Source: an uncultured Rhodoferax sp.
Lineage (GTDB): Bacteria > Pseudomonadota > Gammaproteobacteria > Burkholderiales > Burkholderiaceae_C
Length of the DNA: 15,042 nt
Direction of reading: 5' to 3'
NCBI GenBank assembly: GCA_936943465.1
Contig: CAKZJN010000379.1
Location: 1-15,042, forward strand
The notes beneath the pieces were generated by a model. That model ran no database searches. It saw nothing but the letters and a program-made list of their open reading frames with translations, and had not been told where the DNA came from. This document shows, in pieces, positions 1-5,708 of the stretch. A program made the position numbers and the translations under genes. The stretch's first letter is position 1; each line of letters opens with the position of its first letter.

Positions 1-123
1 GCCGCCCAGCTTTGCGCCAAGACGCACGGCAACGCCGGCTACAGGTGGAGCGACGACGGCACGCTGGTCTGCACCGACCACCGGGGCCGCGTGGCGGTTG
101 CGGTGGCGTCAGGGGGGCGGTAA
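1..123 (+). CDS. C-terminal end of an unknown early phage protein (5' partial)
   Basis: Frame 1 is open from the first base to a TAA at 121-123 and encodes about 40 residues, with two cysteines, a GYRWSDDGTLVCTDHRGR segment and a Gly/Ala-rich end. The stop overlaps the ATG of the next gene (TAATG), the same tight coupling used through the rest of the plus-strand cluster, which supports it as a real gene end. The start lies outside the window and I do not recognise a family from this fragment. It is probably a small early or accessory phage protein, by position only. Confidence 0.6.
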   Translation, partial: AAQLCAKTHGNAGYRWSDDGTLVCTDHRGRVAVAVASGGR

Positions 124-1236
124 TGCCCACAAGCAGAATGAAGCATCTTGTAAGCGTGAGTGGCGGGAAAGACAGCACCGCAACACTGGCAATGGCGCTG
201 GAGCAGCATGGGCATGACGCCGTGATGGGGGTTTTTGCTGATACGGGAAATGAGCACGAGGCCGTCTACGAATATGTCGCCTACTTAGAGCAGGCAACCG
301 GCGTCCACATCCACAGTATCAAGCAGGATTTCAGCGCTTGGTGGGCGCGCAAGCGCGAGTACATCAGGGCAAAGTGGCCGTTGAAGGGCGTCCCGGATGA
401 TGTCGTTTCCAGAGCCCTGGCGGTCTTCGACACGGGCCCAACCGGAAACCCATACCTCGATCTGTGCATCATTAAAGGCCGCTTCCCTTCACGCCGCGCG
501 CAGTTTTGCACGCAATACCTGAAGACCGAGCCGCTTGTGGAGTACGCACTGGAGCTGATCGAGCAGCATGGCGCTGTCTGGAGCTGGCAGGGCATCCGTC
601 TTGACGAAAGTCACTCGCGCCGCACAAGGCTTCAAGGCAGCGGCGCCTGCGTCAAGTCGTTCGAGGTCAACGGGGGGGGGGCTCTACACCTACCGTCCAA
701 TTCTGCGGTGGACGGCCCTGGATGTGTTTGACGCGCACCGGGCCGCTGGGCTGAAGCCGAACCCGCTTTACATGATGGGCGCAAACCGAGTCGGATGCAT
801 GCCTTGCATCAATTCCGGCAAGGACGAAATCCTGAATATCAGCAAGCGTTTTCCTCAGCACATCGAGCGCATCGCAGAGTGGGAGTTTATTTGCGGGCAA
901 GCCAGCCAGCGTTCGAGCGCGACGTTTTTTGCATCTCCAGGCACCAACGACGGCGCTTATGAGCGCGGCAACGTGCGGCAGGTCGTGGAGTGGAGCAAGA
1001 CCCAGCGGGGCGGAACGAAGTACGACATGTTCCGGGTTCTGGATGAGGGGTCCGGGTGCTCATCGTCCTTTGGGCTTTGCGAAGCTGCTGAATTGGAGAC
1101 TGCGTTACCCATCTCTCATTACGCCACCACGGCTGCATCCATCTCGCTTACCTCATGTCTGGCCCAGAAAATTTCAACTTCCTGGCCTTCGTCCACCAGC
1201 CAGCCCACCACCCCACCCCAGGAGCCCACCGCATGA
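123..1236 (+). pseudogene. PAPS reductase-family PP-loop protein, frameshifted at a poly-G run
   Basis: The first frame (start ATG at 123) carries the PP-loop SGGKDS at residues 13-18, followed by FADTGNEHEAVYEY, typical of the phosphoadenosine phosphosulfate reductase family (PF01507; ATP pyrophosphatase fold). That frame runs into unrelated sequence and stops at 731. The family match resumes at about 682 in the next frame: YRPILRW, then VGCMPCIN with a CxxC, then GCSSSFGLCE near the C terminus, ending with a TGA at 1234-1236. The break falls exactly at ten consecutive Gs (672-681). Nine Gs would join the frames as VNGGGLYTYRP and give one protein of about 370 residues. Phage members of this family are auxiliary sulfur-metabolism or nucleic-acid-modification candidates; the substrate cannot be read from sequence. 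A homopolymer sequencing error, a real mutation and phase variation are all possible. The next gene starts inside the stop (ATGA). Confidence 0.85.
672..681 (+). repeat. 10-G homopolymer at the frame break of the PP-loop gene
   Basis: Ten consecutive G residues follow a C at 671. The 5' part of the PP-loop gene reads them as Gly codons and then leaves the family frame; the 3' part needs one base fewer. A tract of this length is prone to slipped-strand mispairing in cells and to length errors in sequencing, so the frame state of this gene should be treated as uncertain. Confidence 0.95.
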
Positions 1237-1577
1237 GCACCGCCAAGACCTGCCCGAAGACCTGGCCCGGAACGGCCGTCATCAAGAGCCTGCACACGCC
1301 ATTCAACTGGCGCACAGCCGGCATGGACCCGCGCCCGCTGAATGCCGGCATCCAGCCCAGCGCACCACCGCGAAACCTGGGCGGGCGCACCAGTCACAAA
1401 GCCTTTGGCCACGAAGGCGGCACCATGCCGCACCTCGCAAAGCAGCCTGGCGCGAAGGCGGCCAAGATTCTGGCTACCCGGCCGGAGCATGCGGGCTTTG
1501 TCATCCCCAAGCCAAGCACCACAGAGCGGGTGCGCACGCTGTCCGGCGGGTACGTGAGCAAGGTCGTGCCCGCATGA
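1233..1577 (+). CDS. Hypothetical phage protein, 114 aa
   Basis: The start chosen is the ATG at 1233, which overlaps the TGA of the PP-loop gene and has AGGAG at 1220-1224, about 8 bases upstream. An in-frame ATG at 1155 would add 26 residues but lies inside the previous gene and lacks a ribosome binding site. The product is basic and rich in Pro, Gly and His, with segments such as FNWRTAGMDPRPLNAG and GHEGGTMPHLAKQPGAKAAK. No membrane segment, signal peptide or catalytic motif is visible, and I do not recognise a family. It ends in an ATGA overlap with the next gene, so it is translated within the early cluster. The function is unknown; a small cytoplasmic phage protein is the most that can be said. 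Confidence 0.7.
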   Translation: MSTAKTCPKTWPGTAVIKSLHTPFNWRTAGMDPRPLNAGIQPSAPPRNLGGRTSHKAFGHEGGTMPHLAKQPGAKAAKILATRPEHAGFVIPKPSTTERVRTLSGGYVSKVVPA

Positions 1578-1843
1578 CCTGCCAGAGCTACCACTGCGCC
1601 CAGGGCCGCCAGCTATGCCCCACGCCCTACACCTGCCGCGATGCCTGCGCCACGCTGCGCACGGCCAACAGCGACGGCACCGACCCCCAGAGCACCACGC
1701 CTTCTGGTCCCAAGCCCGCAAGCCGCAACACCAACAGCCGCACGGATGCGATCGGCCTTTTTTTTCTGAGGTGGGCGTGCGTGCTGGCCGCCTTGGTCGT
1801 GCTAGGCATGCTGGCGGGTTATTTGTCCGCCAAGTTGGCATAA
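1574..1843 (+). CDS. Cys-rich single-pass membrane miniprotein, 89 aa
   Basis: The start is the ATG at 1574, in an ATGA overlap with the previous stop. The N-terminal 25 residues hold five cysteines (3, 8, 15, 21, 25; CQSYHCAQGRQLCPTPYTC), followed by a polar Ser/Thr/Pro-rich linker and one hydrophobic helix at about residues 60-84 (GLFFLRWACVLAALVVLGML), with a short basic tail. A small metal-binding or disulfide-rich head on a C-terminal membrane anchor is the likely architecture. I recall similar Cys-head/TM-tail miniproteins from Burkholderiales prophages but know no function for them. Superinfection exclusion or another envelope-associated role is possible; nothing in the sequence decides it. 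An open reading frame also extends far upstream (to about 929), but that part overlaps two better-supported genes. Confidence 0.7.
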   Translation: MTCQSYHCAQGRQLCPTPYTCRDACATLRTANSDGTDPQSTTPSGPKPASRNTNSRTDAIGLFFLRWACVLAALVVLGMLAGYLSAKLA

Positions 1844-1889
1844 GCCCAGTGTCGAATGGTCATTAGCTGCTATCAATACAGGACTAAAC

Positions 1890-2138
1890 ATGCTCAAGTC
1901 ACCCAGCCAAAACAACACCGGCGCCGATTCCGTACAAGTCGGCGGCAGCCATTACAAAGACATGCCCATGCAACCCTGGGCCGTGATGCAGGCGGTGCTG
2001 TCGCCTGAAGAATTCCGGGGGTTTTTGAAGGGAAACATCATCAAGTATTCGATGCGTGCAGGGCACAAAGACGGCGCCCTGGACGATGCGGACAAAGCGC
2101 TGCACTACGCACGCAAGCTGGGCGAGGTGACGGAATGA
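1890..2138 (+). CDS. DUF3310 family protein, 82 aa
   Basis: The pattern VGGSHYKDMPMQPW (residues 17-30), then GFLKGNIIKYSMRAGHKDG and DADKALHYARKL, is the DUF3310 (SaV-like) signature: GG.HY....QPW, followed by G...KY..R...K and a helix with an HY pair. The family is common in phage early regions and is sometimes labelled a nucleotide kinase without firm biochemical support. The start is the ATG at 1890, with AGGA at 1881-1884 about 5 bases upstream; this follows a 46-base gap, one of the few in the cluster. The stop overlaps the ATG of the DUF4406 gene, so the two are translationally coupled and may act in the same process, probably nucleotide metabolism. Cytoplasmic; no membrane segments. 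Confidence 0.85.
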   Translation: MLKSPSQNNTGADSVQVGGSHYKDMPMQPWAVMQAVLSPEEFRGFLKGNIIKYSMRAGHKDGALDDADKALHYARKLGEVTE

Positions 2139-2467
2139 AGATCTACCTCGCCTGCCCCATGACGGGATTGCCTGATTTCAATTACCCGGCTTTTGCGGCC
2201 ACAGCCGCCAAGCTGCGCGCTGCGGGCTTTGACGTGGTCAGCCCGGCCGACAACGGGTTGCCAAAGGACGCACCCTGGAGTCAGCACATGCGCGCCGACA
2301 TCCCGATGCTGCTGGCCTGCGACGGCGTGGCCCTCATGGACGGCTGGGAGGACAGCAAAGGCGCCCAGCTGGAGCGCCACATTGCCATGTCAACCGGCGT
2401 CTGGACGATGCCGGTGGGCGTGTGGCTCGGGGTGATGCGCACGGTGCGCGCCGGGGTGGCCGCATGA
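2135..2467 (+). CDS. DUF4406 protein, nucleoside 2-deoxyribosyltransferase-like, 110 aa
   Basis: The N terminus MKIYLACPMTGLPDFNYPAF, the AAKLRAAGFDVVSPA segment, and MRADIPMLLACDGVALMDGWEDSKGAQLE (residues 52-80) match DUF4406, a branch of the nucleoside 2-deoxyribosyltransferase fold with an early CPMTG loop and a DG.AL..GWE.S.GA..E active-site-like segment. The glutamate in GAQLE corresponds to the conserved acidic residue of the family. In the wider superfamily the enzyme moves deoxyribose between bases; for phage DUF4406 proteins the reaction is unproven. The length is normal. It is coupled by ATGA overlaps to DUF3310 upstream and to the small protein downstream. A role in nucleotide salvage or base modification is an inference from fold and neighbours. 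Confidence 0.85.
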   Translation: MKIYLACPMTGLPDFNYPAFAATAAKLRAAGFDVVSPADNGLPKDAPWSQHMRADIPMLLACDGVALMDGWEDSKGAQLERHIAMSTGVWTMPVGVWLGVMRTVRAGVAA

Positions 2468-2664
2468 CCGCCCGCAAGCTGACCAGCCGCGCGGTGGTAA
2501 CGCCCTCGGTCACGGTGACCAATGCCACCAGCCGGGGCGCGTACTCCGGCGCAGAGCTGAAGCCTTACCAGGGACGGCACGGCGCGATGGACGCGTTTCG
2601 GCTTCCCAGCCGGATCGGCAGCCGGCTGGTGGAGCCGCGCGCGGTGCGGGAGGGGTTGCTGTGA
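2464..2664 (+). CDS. Small hypothetical phage protein, 66 aa
   Basis: The start is the ATG at 2464, overlapping the DUF4406 stop (ATGA); an upstream in-frame start at 2422 would lie wholly inside DUF4406. The product is basic, with AYSGAELKPYQGRHGAMDAF followed by RLPSRIGSRLVEPRA. I recall this GAELKP..GR.GAMDAF.LPSR layout from small unknown proteins in Burkholderiales prophages, with no assigned function. There is no membrane segment. The stop overlaps the GTG of the following gene. Coupling on both sides is the main evidence that it is translated. Confidence 0.65.
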   Translation: MTARKLTSRAVVTPSVTVTNATSRGAYSGAELKPYQGRHGAMDAFRLPSRIGSRLVEPRAVREGLL

Positions 2665-2840
2665 CCAAACCACGCAAACGCAGCAACCTCGGCGTGGACG
2701 CGATTTACATGGCCCGGGTGTACCTGGCACAAGCCCGCACCCAGCGCCACCGGCCCGACTGGCACGCCACGCTGCTGCGCTGGGCCGCACAAAACCGGCG
2801 CGCGGCGATGCGCGACCTGGGCTATCTGGAGGCCGCATGA
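2661..2840 (+). CDS. Small basic hypothetical protein with GTG start, 59 aa
   Basis: This gene begins with GTG at 2661 inside the previous stop (GTGA) and ends at a TGA at 2838-2840 inside the ATG of the next gene. It fills the space between its neighbours exactly, which supports the unusual start. The product is short, very rich in Arg and mostly helical (MTKPRKRSNLGVDAIYMAR, then TLLRWAAQNRRAAMRDLGYL). This could be a small nucleic-acid-binding protein, but no known motif is evident. Function unknown. Confidence 0.6.
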   Translation: MTKPRKRSNLGVDAIYMARVYLAQARTQRHRPDWHATLLRWAAQNRRAAMRDLGYLEAA

Positions 2841-3376
2841 AGAAGCAGATCCAGCACACCATGGCGACCCTGGCCCCGCGACTGCGTGAAGACGCCGACT
2901 GCCTGATATGGACGGGTTACACCAATACGCAGGGCATCCCCAATGTTTCGCACAACGGCCGCATGTGCAGCGTGCGCCGGTTGGTTGCGCTGCTGGCCGG
3001 TGACCCGATGGCGCTGGCCGAAGAGGCCGGACGCGCACCAATGGGCCTGTGGGGCCACATTTGCGGAAATCCCCGCTGCGTGGCCCATGCACATGCCCAG
3101 CGCCTGAGCCTCAAGCAGCACATGCACGGGATGTCAAAGATCGTGAATACGGGTAGCGCAAAGGCAATCCTGGTGGCCAAGATGACGGCGACCAAGCGGG
3201 CACGCTACGGCAAGATTGCAGCAGCCGACCTGCCCGCCGTACTGTCGGCCGCCACGACTTGCGCTGATGAAGCCGCTCTGCGTGGCGTCTCAATCACGCT
3301 GATTCGTCGCCTGCGAAACCGCGACACCTCGCACCACGCGGGCGGGGTATTTTCAGGACTAGGAGCCAGAGCATGA
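2837..3376 (+). CDS. HNH endonuclease-like protein with C-terminal HTH-like segment, 179 aa
   Basis: Residues 22-27 (CLIWTG), a basic stretch around 42-52 (RMCSVRRLVALL) and 74-86 (HICGNPRCVAHAH) follow the plan of phage HNH proteins: C.iWtG, an RLV helix, then H.CGNP.CV...H with Cys and His metal ligands. The usual end of the motif (CVNP.HL) is replaced by CVAHAHAQRL, so catalytic competence is uncertain. Residues about 140-165 (CADEAALRGVSITLIRRLRN) look like a helix-turn-helix or NUMOD-type DNA-binding segment. The protein could be a homing-type nuclease or a degenerate DNA-binding relative used as a regulator. It overlaps both neighbours by ATGA, which argues that it is a settled member of the operon and not a recent homing insertion. 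Confidence 0.65.
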   Translation: MKKQIQHTMATLAPRLREDADCLIWTGYTNTQGIPNVSHNGRMCSVRRLVALLAGDPMALAEEAGRAPMGLWGHICGNPRCVAHAHAQRLSLKQHMHGMSKIVNTGSAKAILVAKMTATKRARYGKIAAADLPAVLSAATTCADEAALRGVSITLIRRLRNRDTSHHAGGVFSGLGARA

Positions 3377-3636
3377 AGCCGATTCCGCGCCTATTGACCA
3401 TCACGCAGATTGCCATCCACGCACCTGGCACCAGCCCGGTATTTGGAGAGGGGACCCTGTTTGTAGAGGTGGCCGACGATGCCGCCGGGCCATTTGTAGT
3501 GATCAGCCAGGACGGCTCTGGCGACCCCGAATACGCCGGAAAAATCTGCCTGGACTACGACACTGACTGGCCTGCGCTGGCGCAGGCCGTGAAGATGTTG
3601 ATGCAGCAGCCCGGCGTGCAGGAGCCGCTGAAATGA
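3373..3636 (+). CDS. Hypothetical phage protein, 87 aa
   Basis: The start is the ATG at 3373, overlapping the stop of the HNH-like gene; AGGA at 3359-3362 is about 10 bases upstream and acts as an additional ribosome binding site. The protein is acidic and predicted soluble, with alternating strands (LFVEVADDAAGPFVVISQDG), a DYDTDWPALAQAVKMLM helix and no cysteines or membrane segments. It resembles short beta-rich phage proteins of the FVVI...G.I.LD...WP.L..AV type that I recall from Burkholderiales prophages, none with known function. It ends in an ATGA overlap with the following gene. Confidence 0.7.
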   Translation: MKPIPRLLTITQIAIHAPGTSPVFGEGTLFVEVADDAAGPFVVISQDGSGDPEYAGKICLDYDTDWPALAQAVKMLMQQPGVQEPLK

Positions 3637-4121
3637 ACCGCGCGCAACGTCGGGCCGCGCAGCACGACAGGCCGCAGGTGGACCGCAATCGTGGCCGCAT
3701 CAATCCGGTAACGGTCTCGGTGTTGCGCCAATCCATCCAGCGCGACTTGCAGGCGCTGCGCCTGGCCGCCGGGCTGCATACATGGGCAGGCGACAACGCA
3801 GCCGACACCCTCAACAACGCCGGGCGCCTGCTGTGGATCGTGATGCATGCCGCCATCGCAGGCGGTATGGCCACCGACGCACCCGACATCCGCATCCTGC
3901 AAGGCATGGGCAACGCGCTGGGCGACCTGCGCGAGCGCGGTGACCCGCTGGACGTGCACCGTGCAGCAATTCAGTCCGGCCTGCTGGCTGTTGACCGGCT
4001 GATCCCTGATTGCACCGAGATGCGCCTCGCCATTGCAGCAGCCGAGCTGGACACCATGATCCAGTCGTCGCGGGGCCTGGGTACAGCCGATTTACAGAGA
4101 TTACTGGAGCCGCAAACATGA
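3633..4121 (+). CDS. Hypothetical helical phage protein, 162 aa
   Basis: It starts MNRAQRRAAQ, a basic N terminus frequent in small phage proteins, then continues with long amphipathic helices: LRQSIQRDLQALRLAAG, ADTLNNAGRLLWIVMHAAIAGG, and IRILQGMGNALGDLRERG. The C-terminal half (residues about 105-155) is also helical and rich in Ala and Leu. The 65-85 segment is moderately hydrophobic but too polar to call a membrane helix with confidence. No metal or nucleotide motif is seen. Overlaps of four bases tie it to both neighbours. I do not recognise a named family. The regularity suggests a compact alpha-helical cytoplasmic protein. Confidence 0.7.
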   Translation: MNRAQRRAAQHDRPQVDRNRGRINPVTVSVLRQSIQRDLQALRLAAGLHTWAGDNAADTLNNAGRLLWIVMHAAIAGGMATDAPDIRILQGMGNALGDLRERGDPLDVHRAAIQSGLLAVDRLIPDCTEMRLAIAAAELDTMIQSSRGLGTADLQRLLEPQT

Positions 4122-4207
4122 CCGCGCAACCCGACCCCAGCGAAAACGAAACGCGCGACGTGTGCGCAATCCATGCGGTGGCGTTGCCGGAAGGGGTGAC
4201 GGAATGA
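4118..4207 (+). CDS. Very short ORF, 29 aa, coupled on both sides
   Basis: An ATG at 4118 inside the preceding stop opens a 29-codon frame that ends at 4205-4207 inside the ATG of the next gene. The peptide is MTAQPDPSENETRDVCAIHA followed by nine residues, acidic and without a domain. Its value may be as a translational bridge: without it there would be an 82-base gap in a cluster where genes otherwise overlap by four bases. Whether the peptide has its own role cannot be told. Confidence 0.45.
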   Translation: MTAQPDPSENETRDVCAIHAVALPEGVTE

Positions 4208-4512
4208 CCGATACACCAGAAATAGCGCGCATCCGTGCTGCGCTCGCAGCAGGGCCACAGCCAGCAACGAAGCATTGCACTACATGTGAATCTTTGGCCC
4301 GATCTGTGATGCTTGATCAGACAGCGCATGACATGAACTTGATAGCCGAGCAGTACGCCCACAAGCTGGCACTCGATCTAGAGTGCGTGCTGGCCGATTA
4401 CTCAGGGAAGTGGTGGGACACGGCCATCAAGACCCTGGGCGCATACCGCGAGGCAATGAATGCGATCCATGAGCGCGAGAGCCCGACATGGATGGGGGAG
4501 CCGCTCTTATGA
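4204..4512 (+). CDS. Hypothetical phage protein, 102 aa
   Basis: The start is the ATG at 4204, overlapping the 29-aa ORF; the in-frame ATG upstream (4162) would overlap it more. The product opens MTDTPEIARIRAALAAGPQP, a layout common to phage proteins that begin with a short helix and a GPQP turn. It has a lone CTTC pair (residues about 24-27) and a helical remainder with WWDTAIKTLGAYREAMNAIH. The CTTC motif alone is too little to call a metal site. From about here to 5240 the bases look less GC-rich than in the flanking genes, suggesting a recently acquired stretch. Function unknown. Confidence 0.65.
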   Translation: MTDTPEIARIRAALAAGPQPATKHCTTCESLARSVMLDQTAHDMNLIAEQYAHKLALDLECVLADYSGKWWDTAIKTLGAYREAMNAIHERESPTWMGEPLL

Positions 4513-4775
4513 CGACTCAACTACGCTTTGAAAAGTGGGCGCATGAGCAAGGCTGGGACACGCGAAAAAATGACGAGGGAGGCTACTCAGTCAGAACGAC
4601 AGATGCCGCATACGGTGGCTGGATGGCATCAGAGCGAGACGCTGAAGAACGGCACTCGAGACTCTGCATTGAGTGGGCAAAGATTTGCGACAGTGGCCGG
4701 CGTCATGGGGCAAAAGTAGGCGCGCAGGAATGCGCAAATCTCATCAGAGGATGGAATGGAGTCTATGGTGGCTGA
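4509..4775 (+). CDS. Hypothetical phage protein, 88 aa
   Basis: The ATG at 4509 overlaps the previous stop (ATGA) and is preferred over the ATG at 4488, which lies inside the preceding gene. The sequence RFEKWAHEQGWDTRKNDEGG followed by YSVRTTDAAYGGWMASERDA fits a recurring phage pattern, F..W....G.D......G.Y....T..A..GW.A, known from many tailed-phage early regions without a proven function. It is soluble, with two cysteines that are not in a motif. The 3' end overlaps the next gene by 20 bases. Confidence 0.65.
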   Translation: MTTQLRFEKWAHEQGWDTRKNDEGGYSVRTTDAAYGGWMASERDAEERHSRLCIEWAKICDSGRRHGAKVGAQECANLIRGWNGVYGG

Positions 4776-5100
4776 ATTCAAAATTGATTGGGCGCGAGCC
4801 ATTGAAGACGCGGCGATTGAATACGCCGATGCTTACACAGAGCTGCAGTGTGACGCTGACAACGATCACCAGCGAGAGCACCTGAAGGCATTGAAAGATC
4901 TGCGCGAGACGATCAAGCGCGGGCTTGAGGTCGCGGCAGCGCAGCCAGAGCGCAAGCCGATTCCGAGAGAGCACCGAAAGGCGCTGATTGAATCAGCCAT
5001 CAATGCGCGAGATGACGATGGGCTCATCACAGACATGGAGCGCGAGGCATGGCTGATTGATGCGGTTGAGCGCTTCCACGGCATCAAGGACGCGCCATGA
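4756..5100 (+). CDS. Hypothetical helical, charged phage protein, 114 aa
   Basis: The frame opens with ATG at 4756; AGAGGA at 4746-4751 is only 4 bases upstream, while an in-frame ATG at 4765 would be 13 bases from it, so the exact start is unclear by three codons. The protein is strongly charged and helical (EHLKALKDLRETIKRGLEVA) with a C-terminal segment PREHRKALIESAINARDDDG then MEREAWLIDAVERFHGI. The DDDG acidic loop is suggestive of metal binding but is not a recognised motif. It overlaps the zinc-ribbon gene by four bases. No family recognised. Confidence 0.65.
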   Translation: MESMVAEFKIDWARAIEDAAIEYADAYTELQCDADNDHQREHLKALKDLRETIKRGLEVAAAQPERKPIPREHRKALIESAINARDDDGLITDMEREAWLIDAVERFHGIKDAP

Positions 5101-5297
5101 CTAAAGCGCAAGACTACTGTAAATCTTGCAATGCGCCACACAAGCCGCTTATGGCTGTGCTAATGCGATGCGGACCTTGCGCAGTCATCAACGGCAAATT
5201 ACCGCCGAACAAGTATCAACCGATTAAGGAGGGCACACGCCATGAGCACGCCGCATCAAGCGACCACCCCGGACTCCACCGGCTTGGCGGTGGTTGA
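5097..5297 (+). CDS. Zinc-ribbon miniprotein, 66 aa
   Basis: The ATG at 5097 overlaps the previous stop. Two CxxC knuckles (C8/C11 in YCKSCNAP and C25/C28 in RCGPCAV) with a 13-residue spacer form a plausible zinc ribbon. The conserved-looking part ends near residue 45 (KLPPNKYQPIKEG). The last 18 or so residues are encoded in a stretch that also codes the start of the DUF551-like gene in another frame, so the tail may simply be run-on sequence. The overlap of 56 bases is larger than elsewhere in the cluster. The role is unknown; small zinc ribbons of this kind often bind nucleic acid or partner proteins. Confidence 0.6.
   Translation: MTKAQDYCKSCNAPHKPLMAVLMRCGPCAVINGKLPPNKYQPIKEGTRHEHAASSDHPGLHRLGGG
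5226..5233 (+). promoter_or_regulatory. Strong Shine-Dalgarno of the DUF551-like gene
   Basis: AAGGAGGG lies 8 bases before the ATG at 5242 and inside the coding frame of the zinc-ribbon gene. It fixes the start of the DUF551-like gene and is much stronger than the sites of its neighbours, most of which rely on overlap coupling. Confidence 0.75.
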
Positions 5298-5460
5298 CTC
5301 GCAATATCACTGGCGGCCGATTGACGCCGCTACCCAGCGCGGCGTCAAGCTGCTGCTGATCAACCGCGTCGCTGGTGTCGCCACCCTGGGCGCGCTCGGA
5401 GGCGACCCCGGTCACTGGACACATTGGGCGCCGCTGCCCGTATTTGGAGCAAGCGAATGA
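5242..5460 (+). CDS. DUF551-like phage protein, 72 aa
   Basis: The start ATG at 5242 is preceded by a near-perfect Shine-Dalgarno, AAGGAGGG at 5226-5233, the strongest in the plus-strand cluster. The core reads YHWRPIDAATQRGVKLLLIN, then a Gly-rich turn and HWTHWAPLPVF, matching the W.PI...P..G..VLL......THW.PLP plan of DUF551 and similar phage proteins. The function of that family is unknown. The strong ribosome binding site suggests translation independent of the upstream zinc-ribbon gene, which it overlaps by 56 bases. It ends in ATGA with the excisionase-like gene. Confidence 0.7.
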   Translation: MSTPHQATTPDSTGLAVVDSQYHWRPIDAATQRGVKLLLINRVAGVATLGALGGDPGHWTHWAPLPVFGASE

Positions 5461-5708
5461 CACGCTGGGTAACAATCGATAAAGCAGCAAGCGAAACGGG
5501 CTTCACGGCGCTGTACTTCCATGAACGCACAGGCACGGGCGGTTGCTGGCCGGAAGGCCCGGTATGGAAGTGGTTCGACGGGCGTAAACTGGTTGATTTG
5601 GACGCGCTGTATCGCCTTATCGACCAGCGCCCCAGCACCGCCAGCCAACGAGGCCGGCGCAAAGCAGCGAACCAGTCATGTCCACAGCAAAACGCGCAAG
5701 CGGCGTAA
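5457..5708 (+). CDS. xis: Excisionase-like DNA-binding protein, 83 aa
   Basis: The ATG at 5457 overlaps the previous stop. The opening RWVTIDKAASETGFTALYFH, then W...G..WKWFDGRKLVDLDALYRLID (to about residue 56), follows the plan of phage excisionase-like winged-helix proteins: a helix-turn-helix led by W.TI..A....G, a charged turn, and an aromatic wing ending in VDL.AL. The C-terminal 25 residues are a basic tail. It sits directly upstream of the integrase and overlaps it by 31 bases, the usual place for a directionality factor. Known excisionases bend attP/attR DNA and shift integrase toward excision. The assignment rests on pattern and position, so a small regulator of int expression is an alternative. 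Confidence 0.65.
   Translation: MTRWVTIDKAASETGFTALYFHERTGTGGCWPEGPVWKWFDGRKLVDLDALYRLIDQRPSTASQRGRRKAANQSCPQQNAQAA

Noticed and set aside
672..681. Programmed ribosomal frameshift in the PP-loop gene
   Set aside because: Joining the frames needs a +1 shift. I see no stop codon or rare codon at the G run to drive it and know of no such mechanism in this family, so slippage or sequence error is more likely.
929..1573. Upstream extension of the membrane miniprotein frame
   Set aside because: The extension overlaps the 3' part of the PP-loop gene and the whole 114-aa gene in another register, and its translation is Arg/Pro/His-rich shadow sequence.
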